Of a DNA stretch of 64,000 nt, positions 22,091 to 33,962 are shown in pieces (the stretch's first letter is position 1; each line of letters opens with the position of its first letter). Below the pieces are notes generated by a model. That model worked only from the letters and a program-made list of their open reading frames with translations, was not told the origin of the DNA and did not search any database. Origin of the DNA: Melieria omissa (Eukaryota; Arthropoda; Insecta; Diptera; Ulidiidae); contig OZ020270.1 of assembly GCA_963971225.1 (NCBI GenBank), positions 2,232,001 to 2,296,000 on the forward strand. Reading direction: 5' to 3'. The position numbers were made by a program, and so were the translations under genes.

Positions 22091-22309
22091 TATAGGTTAT
22101 TAACTCAAAACGGAGCGTGGTGACTTAGAGCTATGGTCTCTTGAGCAAAATTTCTCAGAATCACCTATAGATTACGTTTTTGCTATACGCTTTATCAAAA
22201 AAAAAATTAACCCGCCCTAATAAGTATATAACTCTTTTAAATCCAAAGAGTCGGGAAAATACACTTTGTCTAAGATCGCACTAATTGCTATTTTACAACA
22301 CACTAAAAC

Positions 22310-23911
22310 CAATGATAACATGATGCGAAACTGAGAGCGCTCGACCACAATACATACTCAAAATCCGCACTAATACACCGATAACATCAGACCTTAGGGT
22401 TGATTTTGCCAAACATCAGACCCGGGGGTTGCACAGAACCGTACTGTTGATTTCCCATACAAGGGCCATGGCGAGGGTTGCGTTTACTTTCAATTTTTTA
22501 AACATTGGAAAATCAATTTTAATTTCTTTGTAACTATGTAATCTTTTGGAAGAAAAGTGATTAAAAAATTACAGTATTTCCCGAAAACCAGTCAAAAGTG
22601 TTTTAATACGTGTTTAACACATTTTTTATTCAGCTTTTATTGAATTTTATTCGTGAAATTTGAATGAAATGTGAATTTGATGAAAGCTCCAGAGGAGTTT
22701 TTGCGATAATTGCGACAGCCATATTTTGCTATCCCTTTTTATACGGGTGCGCATATTATATATACATATATATATGTGTGATATATATATGTATATATGT
22801 ATACGTATATAAGTTAAATAAAAATTTACTTTTTATTAAATAAAAATTAAACAGAGCTATGCTCCTCTTTATTTGAGATTCAAAAACGGAATGAATTACA
22901 AGTAAGTAAACCGAAAGCTGCTAGCCGCTCCAACAGCGTTGGTGGCACCACAATATTCTGGGAATTGCATTTTTTGCTTCCCAGACGCATTGTCAGCATA
23001 TTTGCTTGCTGGTGGTGTTTTGTTTATTTTAACTTCGAATATTCATCGTTGCTGACTGGTATTTTTGATTATTTTCGCTTCAAACATTGTCGTTGCTAAC
23101 TTATATAATATATGTATATATGATATGCGCATATATGTATATGTATATATAATATATGTATATATGATATGCGCACCCGTATAAAAAGGGATAGCAAAAT
23201 ATGGCTGTCGCAATTATAATATAATATAGATATATGCATATATATACATATGTTTTCTGATACGATTTTATAATCGCGAAGTAGCAGACTATACTTATAA
23301 ACATAAATAGTTTACTGTCCGACATTTATTAGTTTCGGCTACTTCTGGTTTTTGTGGTCCGTTTAGTCCGTGTTTTTTTCGAATTGGGAAACAAACGCAT
23401 TAAATACATTTTTTTTATTTGTTCCTCTCTGAAATCATTGTTAAAAAAATTGTTAAAATGTTACAAAATCGTTAAAAAAAAATCGGTAACGCGCCGTATT
23501 GCCTCAGTGGTGGTTCGGAAAATGCAAATTAGTTATTATTAGTTTTTACATATGCACAAAGAAATAAGGATTTCTTTTTTACATCTTTATATCTCTGCAT
23601 ATTACAACTTTTCCCTAACATTTTCATTTAAATTAAATAATTTTGATCTTTTCATATATTTTTCCTTATTTTACACTGCTTCGTACAATAAGACTGCGAA
23701 CATACTTTTTTACAAGTACATAAAAATTGCAACCCCGCGTTAGGAACAAATTTGTAAGTCAGCTGCTTGCTACAATACGAATTGTTCCACAAAGAGAGAA
23801 AGCTGGCAGGGTTGACGATTTTCTTTTCAGCTCACACGGATTGTGTTCGTGTGACCAAAAAAAACGACAAAATTTCGTCAATCCTCTCAGTTTCGCATCA
23901 TGTTATCATTG
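22310..23911. mobile_element. Non-autonomous TIR transposon, 1602 bp
   Basis: It has perfect 28-bp inverted ends beginning CAATGATAACATGATG (22310-22337 and 23884-23911) and an 8-bp duplication ACTAAAAC (22302-22309 and 23912-23919). The matching site in duplication unit 1 (16032-16039) is empty, which proves insertion. Eight-base duplications fit hAT or P superfamilies; the end sequence does not let me choose. No transposase is visible; the open frames inside are short and AT-rich. A second inverted-repeat structure lies inside it. Confidence 0.9.
22706..23217. repeat. Inner inverted repeat, possibly a nested MITE
   Basis: A 49-bp perfect inverted repeat (22708-22756 against 23167-23215; starts AATTGCGACAGCC, ends GGTGCGCATAT) encloses about 410 bases with TA/TATATG-rich edges. 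It may be a separate MITE inside the larger transposon or a stem of that transposon. No clear target duplication could be fixed because the flanks are AT-rich. Confidence 0.7.
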
Positions 23912-23919
23912 ACTAAAAC

Positions 23920-24478
23920 CATTCCGCACACCTAAGGTAAGGGAAATGACTTCCTTTTCGGGAATATGTTGCTTAATTTCTCGTTTGATTACTTTCCTAG
24001 ATAGGACATCATTTAATCTCATATTAGGCAGTGTTAACGAATTTAACCTTTACTCTGTGCATGGTTTTTACACCCTAATCCCGTGCAATGGGGAACTGAG
24101 TTCCCCATTTTTGAACCAATATAGTTTGTATGGGAATGAGTAAAATAATAGTTTTTTGGGAAATAATTATATTATCATTATAGTATGACATATTATTAAT
24201 GTTGTTGTTGTTTGTTTTTTTATATTAGTATTTTTATGTTATTTATTTGCACACCGTCTTTAATTAGTTATTCCACCAGTGAGTGTGCTCTTGATTTAGA
24301 AATTGAGTGGTTCAGAACTTGGATAAGTTTTGCATACAAAATGTATTGGGAAAAGAAACGGGGTCATTTATTCCCCAAAGCACAACAAACAGTTTGTGTG
24401 CTATTTTTTGCTATATCTGCCTAATCTTGAACTAATACTTGAACTAAAATATTTGTTTATGTTTTTAGATTCTTCTCA
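23920..24478. other. 3' flank of the ZP/repeat gene, copy 2
   Basis: Same sequence as 16040-16598 with a few substitutions. No gene recognised. Confidence 0.4.
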
Positions 24479-27400
24479 TCAATACCTTTCCAATGATATA
24501 AGTGATTCATGTTTTATGTCGTCGTGGGGAACTGTATACCCCAAGCACAGAGTGAAGGTTAAATTATCTGCATCAACTAATGCGGTTAAGTCACGCCTCC
24601 CCCGTGTATTCACGTCACGTTTATTCTCATCATCTGCCAGTTCCAAAACATTATTACTATTCAGAGCCAATTTATTAATTTCTTCAAAGAAAGTAGCCCT
24701 CAGATCACGTATAGACCGGTCGTAACCAGGATCACTTAGTGGAGGCAAATAAGTAGCTGGTACTCGAGTAGTTCCGACATAACCTCTGTCAGGGCATAGT
24801 GGATCAATAGATCCCGGATGGCAGAATGAAGGGGTGGAAAGAAACGGACGTGCAGTAGTCGCTTCCTCTTTACACTTCCAATCCGTTGATCCGGGATAGC
24901 AAATAGACTTCGTACTACTTGTAGTTAATGAAAGTGGGCAACTGGAATCTTGAGAACCTGGGAAGCATGTGGTGGCAGGCACTCTAGTAGTAGTAGTCTG
25001 TGGTCTGCTGGTTCTTGTTGTTTGTGGACACCGCGGGTCTGTGGATCCAGGAACGCAGGAAGGTTTCCAGGTTACAGAAACAGGAGGCTGCGTTGTTCTC
25101 GGTGGCGGTGTCCTTGTAGGCCTTGCTGTTTGTGGACAACTGGGATTAGTGGACCCCGGATAGCAATCAATTGGTGTTGTTTTAAGTCGGGGGAGATAAG
25201 TGGCTGGTCGGCATTTTGGATCCTTTGATTCCGGATAACAGCCTGATTTGGGAGTAGTTGGTACCTTGGGACATCTCGGGTCTGGTGATGCGGGGAAACA
25301 ATTGACACATTCTGGGCCAGTCGATACAGGATAACAAGGTTGTGCTGTGGTTTCAGGTACCTGTGGTTGAGTAGTTTTTGTTGTTTTTAATGTTTGAGGA
25401 CACCGTGGATCAGTAGATCCAGGATAGCAGGAAGGTTTCGATGCTGTGGTACGTGGCCCTGTTTGACAGGACGGGTCATTTGATCCAAGGTCACAGCGTG
25501 GAATTGTCGTTTCAGATACTGGTGGTCGAGTGGCTTTTGTTGAAGGCGGAGGTGGTCTGGTGGTTCTTAATAGTTGTGGACACCGTGGATCAGTAGATCC
25601 AGGAAAGCAGGAAGGTTTCCATGTTGTGGTACGTGGCCCTGTTTGACAGGACGGGTCATTTGATCCAATGTCACAGCGTGGTATTGTCGTTTCAGATACT
25701 GGTGGTCGAGTGGTTTTTGTTGAAGGCGGTGGTGGTCTGGTGGTTCTTCTTGTTTGTGGACACCGTGGATCAGTATATCCAGGAACGCAGAAAGGTTTCC
25801 GGGTTAGAGAAATAGTGGGCTGTGTAGTTCTCGGTGACAGAGTTCTTGTTGGTCTTGTTGTTTGTCGACAACTGGGATAAGTGGACCCCGGATAGCAATC
25901 AACTGGTGTTGTTTTAATTGGGGGGAGATAGGTGGCTGGTGGGCATTTTGGATCGGTTGATCCCGGATAACAGCCTGATTTTGGAGTAGCTGGTACCTTA
26001 GGACATCTCGCGTCTGGTGATCCGGGGAAACAATTGACGCATTCTGGGCCAGTCGATACAGGATAACAGGGTTGTGTTGTGGTTTCAGGTAACTGGGCTC
26101 GAGTGGTTTTTGTTGGAGGTGGTCTGGTGGTTCTTAATGTTTGTGGACACCGTGGGATCAGTAGATCCAGGATAGCAGGAAGGTTTCGATGGTGTGGTAC
26201 GTGGCCCTGTTTGACAGGACGGGTCATTTGATCCAGGGAAACAACTCGGTTTTGTCGTTTCGGATATTGGTTGTCGAGTGGTCTTTGTTGAAGCTGGTCT
26301 GGTGGTTCTTCTTGTATGTGGACACCGTGGATTAGTAGATCCAGGAACGCAGAAATTTTTCCGGGTTAAAGAAATAGTAGGCTGTGTAGTTCTCGATGAC
26401 AGTGTTCTTGTTGGTCTTGTTGTTTGTGGACAACTGGGATTAGTAGACCCCGAATAGCAATCAACTGGTGTTGTTTCAATTGGGGGGAGATAGGTGGGTG
26501 GTTGGCATTTTGGATCAGTTGATCCCGGATAACAGCCTAATTTGGGAGTAATTGGTACCTTGGGACATCTCGGGTCTGGTGATCCGGGGAAACAATTGAC
26601 GCATTCTGGGCCAGTCGATACAGGATAACAGGGTTGTGTTGTGGTTTTTGTTTGTTTGGTCGAGTGGTTTTTGTTGGAGGTGGTCTGGTTGTTCTTGTTG
26701 TTTGCGGACATCGTGGATCAGTATATCCAGGATAGCAGGAAGGTTTCCATGGTGTGGTACGTGGCCCTGTTTGACAGGACGGGTCATTTGATCCAGGGAA
26801 ACAACTCGGTATTGTCGTGTCAAATACTGGTGGTCGAGCGGTCTTTGTTAAAGGTGGTCTGGTGATTCTTAATGTTTGTGGACACCGTGGATCAGTAGAT
26901 CCAGAAACGTAGAACGGTATCGATGGTGTGGTACGTGGCCCTGTTTGACAGGACGGGTCATTTGATCCAGGGAAACAACTCGGTATTGTCGTTTCAGATA
27001 CTGGTGGTCGAGTGGCTTTTGTTGAAGGCGGAGGTGGTCTGGTGGTTCTTGTTGTCTGCGAACACTGTGGATCAGTAGATCCTTGATAGCAGGAAGGTTT
27101 CGAAGGTGTGGTACGTGGCCCTGTTTGACAGGACGGGTCATTTGATCTAAGGTCACAGCGTGGTATTGTCGTTTCAGATACTGGTGGTCGAGTGGTTTTT
27201 GTTGAAGGCGGAGGTGGTCTGGTGGTTCTTAATATTTGTGGACACCGTGGATCAGTAGATCCAGGAAAGCAGGAAGGTTGCGATGTTGTGGTACGTGGCC
27301 CTGTTTGACAGGACGGGTCATTTGATCCAAGGTCACAGCGTGGTATTGTCGTTTCAGATACTGGTGGTCGAGTGGTTTTTGTTGAAGGCGGTGGTGGTCT

Positions 27401-28553
27401 GGTGGTTCTTGTTGTCTGCGAACACTGTGGATCAGTAGATCCTTGATAGCAGGAAGGTTTCGAAGGTGTGGTACGTGGCCCTGTTTGACAGGACGGGTCA
27501 TTTGATCCAAGGTCACAGCATGGTATTGTCGTTTCAGATACTGGTGGTCGAGTGGTTTTTGTTGAAGGCGGAGGTGGTCTGGTGGTTCTTAATATTTGCG
27601 GACACCGCGGATCAGTAGATCCAGGAAAGCAGGAAGGTTTCGATGTTGTGGTACGTGGCCCTGTTTGACAGGACGGGTCATTTGATCCAAGGTCACAGCG
27701 TGTTATTGTGGTTTCAGGTACTGGTGGTCGAGTGGTTTGGTGGTTCTTGTTGTTGGTGGACACCGCGGTTGCGTGGATCCATGAACGCAGAAAGGTTCCC
27801 GGGTTAGAGAAATAGTAGGCTGTGTAGTTCTCGTTGACGGTGTCCTTGTTGGTCTTGTTGTTTGTGGACAACTAGGATCTGTGGGCCCCGGATAACAATC
27901 AACTGGTGTTGTTTTAATTGGGGGGAGATAAGTAGCTGGTTGAAATTTTGGATCGGTTGATCCCGGATAACAGCCTGATTTGAGAGTAGTTGATACCTTG
28001 GGACATCTTTGGTCTGGAGTTCCTGGGAAACAATTAAGACACTCTGGGTCACTTAATCCAGGATAACAACGGTGTGGTGGAGATGCTCTAGTGGTTTTGG
28101 TTTTCTGTTGACACCGTGGATCTGTGGATCCAAGATAGCAGGAAGGTTTGAGTGGTATTGTGCCTGGCCGTGTTTCACAAGCGGTATCCCTTGAGCCGGG
28201 GAAACAACTGGGTGCTAGGATTGGCTCCAAAATTGAGTTGCAGGATGGATTATTTGAGCCGGGGAAGCATATATGTTTTCTGCTAGTAACTGTTACCTTT
28301 TTGGTGGTAAATGGAGTATATGTTGCCGGAGTTATTTCATCAGTACAAATAAGGTTCTTCTCACATTCATCATTACACAATTCAATGTCACATTCCAGGT
28401 AAACCTGTGGACGATGTGGAAATTTAAAAGATTTTATTGAATTGTAATAGACAGTGGTGCCATCTGTTCGAGTTGGTGCATCAAGTTTTTGCCATTCACC
28501 GAATATGTGTTTTTTAATAGACCAACCATTTTTATCAGATAGTTGTAGTTTGT
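24479..28553 (-). pseudogene. Cys/Thr/Pro-repeat tail of ZP protein, copy 2
   Basis: Same protein region as copy 1, with the last ZP cysteines, CxPGSxDPxC modules, Thr/Pro linkers, a RGRR site and a C-terminus to 24479. Here the 3' half is open for 582 codons (24479-26227), because copy 1's nonsense codon is absent. Private lesions are one extra G near 26153 and a 16-bp deletion near 27736 between GTGGTTT direct repeats. The frameshift near 26655 is shared with copy 1 and so predates the duplication, unless it is a spliced or misassembled site. It also carries the 174-bp unit (26828-27001) absent from copy 1. Confidence 0.8.
26700..27680 (-). repeat. 180-bp higher-order repeat array, copy 2
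   Basis: The 60-codon modules of the tail, with one unit more than copy 1. The extra unit (26828-27001) has private changes (SIPFYVSG in place of KPSCYPGS-type sequence, losing a cysteine). It is therefore more likely an old unit deleted from copy 1 than a new one gained here. Confidence 0.8.
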
Positions 28554-29099
28554 TGAATTATGATGATGTTATCAAAAGAGGCGCAAATAGCACATGATGG
28601 CTTACTACCACATCCTTCATACGGAATATTGATGACATAATGACGCTCATTACTTCCAGCACTCACATAGCTACGCGTATACGCATTATTAAAAAGAAAA
28701 AGGAAATAAGACACAACTCCTGACATCACTTACCGACATTTGGGGTCATGGTAATGTCCTTGACTGTATATAACGCCGTTAAAACTATCCGTAAAATCTA
28801 TTATCAGTAACATGTTTCCGGCTGACTTGCACTTAACGTCGATTTTCTCGACGTTACTAGTTGCTTTAGATGTATGTCCATCTTCTCTGATGACACGTCT
28901 ACTTCTGGGATATTCCACAACATCTATTGCGTTGTCCAGCGCAATTCCATTCGCACTGACAATTGTGATCTAAAAGATTTTAGTCAGCTTGAATTTAATA
29001 TTGCTCCCACATTCACTATTATTACTTACTCATTTATTAGTATTATTTACTTACCAAGGACGCAGCCAGTAGCAACGGGCTTTGGCTGAGCCTGACCAT
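28535..29099 (-). pseudogene. ZP-domain exons 1-3, copy 2
   Basis: Same exon structure as copy 1: exon 1 is 29055-29099 (ATG at 29099), exon 2 is 28734-28969, and exon 3 starts at 28670 and stops at 28535. The signal peptide, ZP-N cysteines, GTAAGT donors and AG acceptors are identical to copy 1. The missing middle of the ZP domain and the frame break near 28540 are also identical, so this damage predates the duplication. Confidence 0.8.
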
Positions 29100-29980
29100 A
29101 TTTATATTTAACACCACAATGAGAGCCTCGGATAACACTGATTTCGTTTCTAAAATTGCCAAAAACATTATTAATCAAAATATGTAAGGCTGTGAACCAC
29201 TGAGGTGGCTGGGTTATGAACCAACTGTTTTTCGTACTATATTTGTTCTAACACTGTCAAATATAGACGGATATATTAAAATAAAGTAATTTAAATAAAA
29301 TTCAAAAAATTGAGCACTTTCGTTCATTGCGATTTGTTTGCCTAATTGGCGTCATTATAACTTTAATTTACTTTATAATTTTTCACCTCTTGAGGCCTCC
29401 TGATTAAATAAATTCTGAACTTACTTAAAAATTATGGGTGTTTTCTTCGTATTTTCCGACTTTAATAGGGATTTTCCAGATGGTTCACAACCCAGCCACT
29501 TTTTTGGAAAAGCGAAAAATCACGTCCTTAGAAAATTGGACGTAGAGAGTTAAATATCAATCAAAACAGGAATCCGTCTAAAAACGTTGCGTTTTATATT
29601 TACCTTTACAACGGTATCTTCGATTCTTCGATATCTTTATTCTGAGAAAAGTTAGAGCCAAAAAACAAAACCCGGTTCACAACCCAGCCCTCTCCCTTAC
29701 CATTCAGCAATTGAAACTCTATTGAGCTTGCAATGCACAGTGGTCGGACTTGTATGGGCATAGCGGTCAAAAATACTTCTAGCAGAGATATCAGCTTGAA
29801 ACTTTGGTCACGTGTTTCCGAAAATGTGGTTATGATTTCAAGTGAAAATGGGCGTGGTCGGATATCTATACGCCTGCTCCCTTGTTAGAAAATGGTAAAA
29901 AATGTGTTCCTGTTTTTTTTTTAATAAAAAACTAATTGTTTCCAAGATTTTGCTCGACAAAATTCAAATATATACAGGCT
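29100..29980. other. Upstream region of the ZP gene, copy 2
   Basis: Copy of 21062-21943 with a handful of substitutions. It is a probable promoter and 5' UTR; no gene seen. Confidence 0.4.
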
Positions 29981-30127
29981 CAGTGGCGCACTCGCAGGGT
30001 GATTTTGGGGGTTCGAGCCCCCAAATATAAAAACTTGATGAAACTGGTGAAAATTATGGTTTCAAACAGCATTGGGCTAAAAGTTGTACGCGAAACCCCC
30101 CAAAAATAAATACTGTGTGCGTCACTG
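29981..30127. mobile_element. hAT-like MITE, 147 bp, copy 2
   Basis: Duplicate of the MITE at 21944-22090, with flanks TACAGGCT (29973-29980) and TATAGGTT (30128-30135). It was copied with the segment, not inserted separately. Confidence 0.75.
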
Positions 30128-30156
30128 TATAGGTTATTAACTCAAAACGGAGCGTG

Positions 30157-31394
30157 AATTTAAATTTTATGAGCAGAAAGTGGAAGATATTACCATGGAT
30201 TCATCTCTACCAGTCTGTTAGCAGTATCGAGCGCAAAATTCCTTAATTTTTCAACATTTATTTTTAACCTGAAAACATAAGTTTAGCTTTAACATAAAAC
30301 TTAGCACTTGTATAAATCATATTTTATTTTTAATGCTACAAATTTTGTGAGAAAAAGTCTTCCATACGACACATATTTAACTGTTCGTTCCTATGGCAGC
30401 TATATGATACAGTTGGGCGATCTTGTTCAAATTTAGATATGCGATTCAGTATAACATAGAAATCTCAAACACGAAATTTTTTAAAAATATCTTTAAATAT
30501 GCACTTGTTATGACATTTATTTTGCCAGGTTTACTAATTCGCCTACTTTTTGGGGTGTAAAACCTCTTTGCTCCCTTTTCCCCTTTCACATTTGAAAATC
30601 TAACCTCCTCAACCAACTGGTTTAAAAAAAATTAAAACTTTCCTCATAAAACCTATGAAAACAAAAATATTTACATAAGTAAATAATTTCAGTCATCGCA
30701 TATAAAATTTGGTGTCAAGGTGAAGGTTAATATATGGAAGTAAAAAAGTTTCAAACCACATAATATTTACATTACTTTATTTAAAAACAATAACACAATA
30801 ACACAAACAAACAACAACACCACCGCACAAAATGCAAAACTTTTTTTGCACTTCTGGGTTTGCGCCCCATTTTTAGTCCATGCACTCACAGTCTGTAGAA
30901 GATTGCACGAAGCCTGGCAAATTCTGGCAGCTGAAACTAATACATTGTAATCTTAAAACATGACTTAGTATTAAAAAAAACAGATCAATGGGGGCAACGA
31001 TGGGAACACAACTAAAACTTTAAGTGAATAGTTGTAACTTTTGATTTTTGTTTTTAAATACACTTTAATTTAAATATATCTCATTACTTAAAATTAAGTT
31101 TAATACTTGTATGTTCAATGCCCATTTTTTTAATTTTAAATTTGGTGATTTTTTAATAGAGTTTTAACACTTCAAAATGGATTATTGTAAAACGCTGCTC
31201 ACACTGCACTAATCAAGTGAACAAATGTTCTCACTTCTGATGCTATTTTCAGAAAGTACCGTAAGAATAAAACCAAAAAAAATTTACCGTTAGAAAGTTT
31301 GATTATGTAGGAGACTATGTAATTACTTTTAATTTTAAAATAAAATAGAAAATACTGTAGAGTTATAGTAAAAAAAAGTGCGTTTGCTAAATTA
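30157..31394. other. No gene seen
   Basis: AT-rich unique sequence between the duplication and LINE C. I see no coding motif, RNA gene or clear repeat structure. It may be intergenic or intronic host DNA. Confidence 0.45.
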
Positions 31395-32741
31395 TTCGAC
31401 CACATCATCAATTTGAAGTTATTCCATCATGTGAGTGCTGCGATTTCCGACTGTCAACATGGTTTTCTTCCTGGGAAATCTACATGCTCTAATCTGGCAT
31501 TGATTTCAGGTAAAATCGTCGAAGCATTAGAAAGTCGCAAGCAATTAGATGTTGTCTATACAGATTTTTCGAAAGCTTTCGATAAAGTTGATCACAACAT
31601 TTTACTATTGAAACTGAGTAAATTTGGTCTTTCGAATAAGCTAATAAAATTTTTTAAAAGTTTCTTATCAAACCGGAAACTCTTCGTAAAAATTGGTACT
31701 ACTACCTCTGAAACACTTATAAGTGCCTCTTCTGGCATTCCCCAAGGCACCCATTGTGGGCCTTTACTATTTCTAATCTTTATAAATGATTTACCAAACT
31801 GTTTTAAATTTTCCAAATGTTTAATGTTTGCTGATGACGTGAAACTTTTTCTAAAAATAACTCAATCTTCGGATTGTTTAAAACTTCAAGATGACTTGTT
31901 GCGTTTTCATAATTGGTGTACTTTGAACCACCTGGACTTAAATGTTAGTAAATGCTGTATAACTGTTAGTATCATTTACTAAAATAAGAAATGCCATTAT
32001 TCATGATTATACACTTAACAACACTACATTGTTACGTAAGCATGAGATGAAAAACTTAGGATAATATTCAGGTCGGATTTCAGTTTCAATTGTCATATCG
32101 ACTATATTATCGCAAAATCGTATGCCATGGTTGGTTTCATCAGTAGAAACACTCAAAATTTCAATGACCCTTTGACGATAAAATCACTTTATGTGGCGTT
32201 AGTTCGCAGCATAATTGAATATTGTTCAATTATCTGGAATCCCTTCTATGTGGAACATTCAAATCGGATTGAACGTGTTCAAAGAAGCATTACGAGATAT
32301 GCACTTAAGAAGATGCATTGGCCCGATGGCTTACCGTCTTACGATGCTCGACGTAAGCTCCTTGGTTTGCAATCATTAAAAGACAGAAGATCTCTTCACT
32401 CTCTTTTATTTGTTTACCACATATTTTCTGGTAAAGTAAGATGTGATGAATTAATTAGTAATTTTGTTCTACATGAACCTCAAAGATCTCTGAGAAATTA
32501 CAGATTTCTTGAAGCTAAAATTCCCAGGACAAATTATGCCGTAGCTGAACCAATCAACAGGTGCATTTCGCTATGTAATAGTTTTGCCCATCTTTTGGAT
32601 TTTGGCTTGCCTGAGAATGGCTTTAAATTAAACCTTTTTACTCTCTTTAATTAGTTTTATGTAGCTTAAGATTTGTTGTATAGTCTGTAAGATTTAAATA
32701 TCGGTAGACTGAATAAATAAATAAATAAATAAATAAAAATT
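31395..32741 (+). mobile_element. LINE C (CR1/Jockey type), 3' fragment
   Basis: A 5'-truncated non-LTR retrotransposon on the plus strand that begins within the RT domain and ends with an AATA repeat tail (32711-32738). It is related to LINE E and LINE F in this window by RT sequence and tail type. Confidence 0.85.
31413..32654 (+). pseudogene. LINE C reverse transcriptase fragment
   Basis: The first frame (31413-31982) carries GFLPGKSTCSNL, DFSKAFDKVDHN, SGIPQGTHCGPLLF and the catalytic MFADDVK, so the RT core is present. It stops near 31980; a second frame (32127-32654) carries the thumb and C-terminal region (SIIEYCSIIWNPF, RIERVQRSITRYA). At least one frameshift and a short messy stretch (31983-32126) lie between them. 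The N-terminal endonuclease and ORF1 are absent because of 5' truncation. Confidence 0.85.
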
Positions 32742-32852
32742 TGGACTTCGAATTTTTTATTTTTGGCCTATGGTAGCAACCACTGTGCAATGCTGTCATA
32801 CGCCAGTTTATCAGTATTAGGTGTAACCGGGGAGTATCAGTTTAGATTTAGT

Positions 32853-32935
32853 ATAATAATAATAATTTAAATAATTGACTGGCACGACAGCCCGACTACG
32901 AGACTGCGTGCGAATTTGTGCAGGTGTAGGGGTAA
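32853..32935 (-). repeat. SINE fragment (tail side)
   Basis: Starts with ATAATAATAATAA, then TTGACTGGCACGACAGCCCG, the tail-proximal block shared with 38332-38380 and 39449-39500, and degenerates near GAATTTGT..GTG. The orientation is minus because the ATT tail is at the left. 5' truncated. Confidence 0.7.
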
Positions 32936-33238
32936 AAGCTGGTGCAATTTGTTTGTTAGAGTACTGAGTGCATGTGTGTGTGTGTGAAGTGTATTTAGTC
33001 TATTATAGGCGGACCTCGCCTCAACAGTGGATGGCTAAGTTTGAGCCTCAGTGGAACTTCTTTTACGATAAATCAAAACGCATGGTTTCAGATAGTCGCA
33101 AGAACAGAAGTTAACGTTATTCCGTAAAAACTATGGCTTATAAAGAAAAACATAACTGTTATACGCGCATAGCATTTCCAATACTCCGCCCATTATTCCA
33201 GAGCACAGTTTAAACTGACCAATCCGTAGGCAAGGACC
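32936..33238. other. No gene seen
   Basis: Unique sequence with a short (TG)n run at 32979-32992. The left side of the inferred gypsy LTR begins at about 33239. Confidence 0.4.
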
Positions 33239-33962
33239 AAAATAGCTGATTTTGCACATTTCCGTTGGGAACAGTGCGCTGCGGTAGGTAGCGTTGAACT
33301 CGCTTGGTCGCCGTCACAAGTGCTTTGTTTACAACTGCGGCGACGCACTATGGCCCAACGGTCGGTAAAACGTTGCAAAAATCAAAAATTTCATGAAAGC
33401 GTTCGATAAAATGAATACACGCATCTTATTGAGAATTTTCCAGGGATTACGAATATGTAACTTTCATTATTAGATTAGTAGTTTGGGAGGTAGAGCCGCT
33501 CAAAGTTGACAATTTTTCCACATCGAGAAAAATGTGTATTTTTGGTTTTTTTTTCCTCTTTAAGATTGATTTGTATGTAAATGAAGCGACCAATCGGTAA
33601 CTTGTTGGTTTTTTCTAAAACGTACGTTAATTGTTAATATAATAAAAATAAAAAATGTTTTTATTTGTTTTAAAAGTTGTTCGATCTACCGATTGCTCGA
33701 AAAGTCTATATTTCGACCTTTTTTTCAACTTTGATCGAAAATAAAAAAAAAAGACCAAAAATGACCTCCGCGAAATTGAGGGAGGTTATTTGCTATTCAA
33801 TTATTTACCTAACTTCCAAAACTCAGCTGCAACTTTTTGCAACTTTAGTTTCTAGAGCAATAAAGGTGAAACAACTTCGGGTCGAAAACCACGTAATTAT
33901 ACGGAAAATCGCGCACATTTAGTACGGTCAAAAACCCTTTTGTGTTGCTGGCATTTATCTAT

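Larger units (their letters stand above)
15853..22119. repeat. Tandem segmental duplication, unit 1
   Basis: About 6.27 kb repeated almost base for base at 22121-30156. The unit starts at GACTTAGAGCTATGG (15853 and 22122) and ends at CGGAGCGTG (22119 and 30156), so the two copies sit head to tail with a clean junction near 22120. It carries the ZP/repeat gene on the minus strand and a small hAT-like MITE. This copy has the empty target site of the insertion found in unit 2 (ACTAAAAC, 16032-16039). Confidence 0.95.
22121..30156. repeat. Tandem segmental duplication, unit 2
   Basis: Second copy of the 6.27-kb unit, with an extra 1602-bp transposon at 22310-23911 and a net 158 bp more in the gene (one 174-bp repeat unit present, 16 bp deleted). 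Apart from these, differences are scattered single bases. It ends at CGGAGCGTG, 30156, where unique sequence begins. Confidence 0.95.

Noticed and set aside
22752..22812. TA/TATATG run as a possible origin or promoter
   Set aside because: It is simple repeat sequence beside an inverted repeat and occurs again at 23100-23165; nothing else supports a regulatory role.
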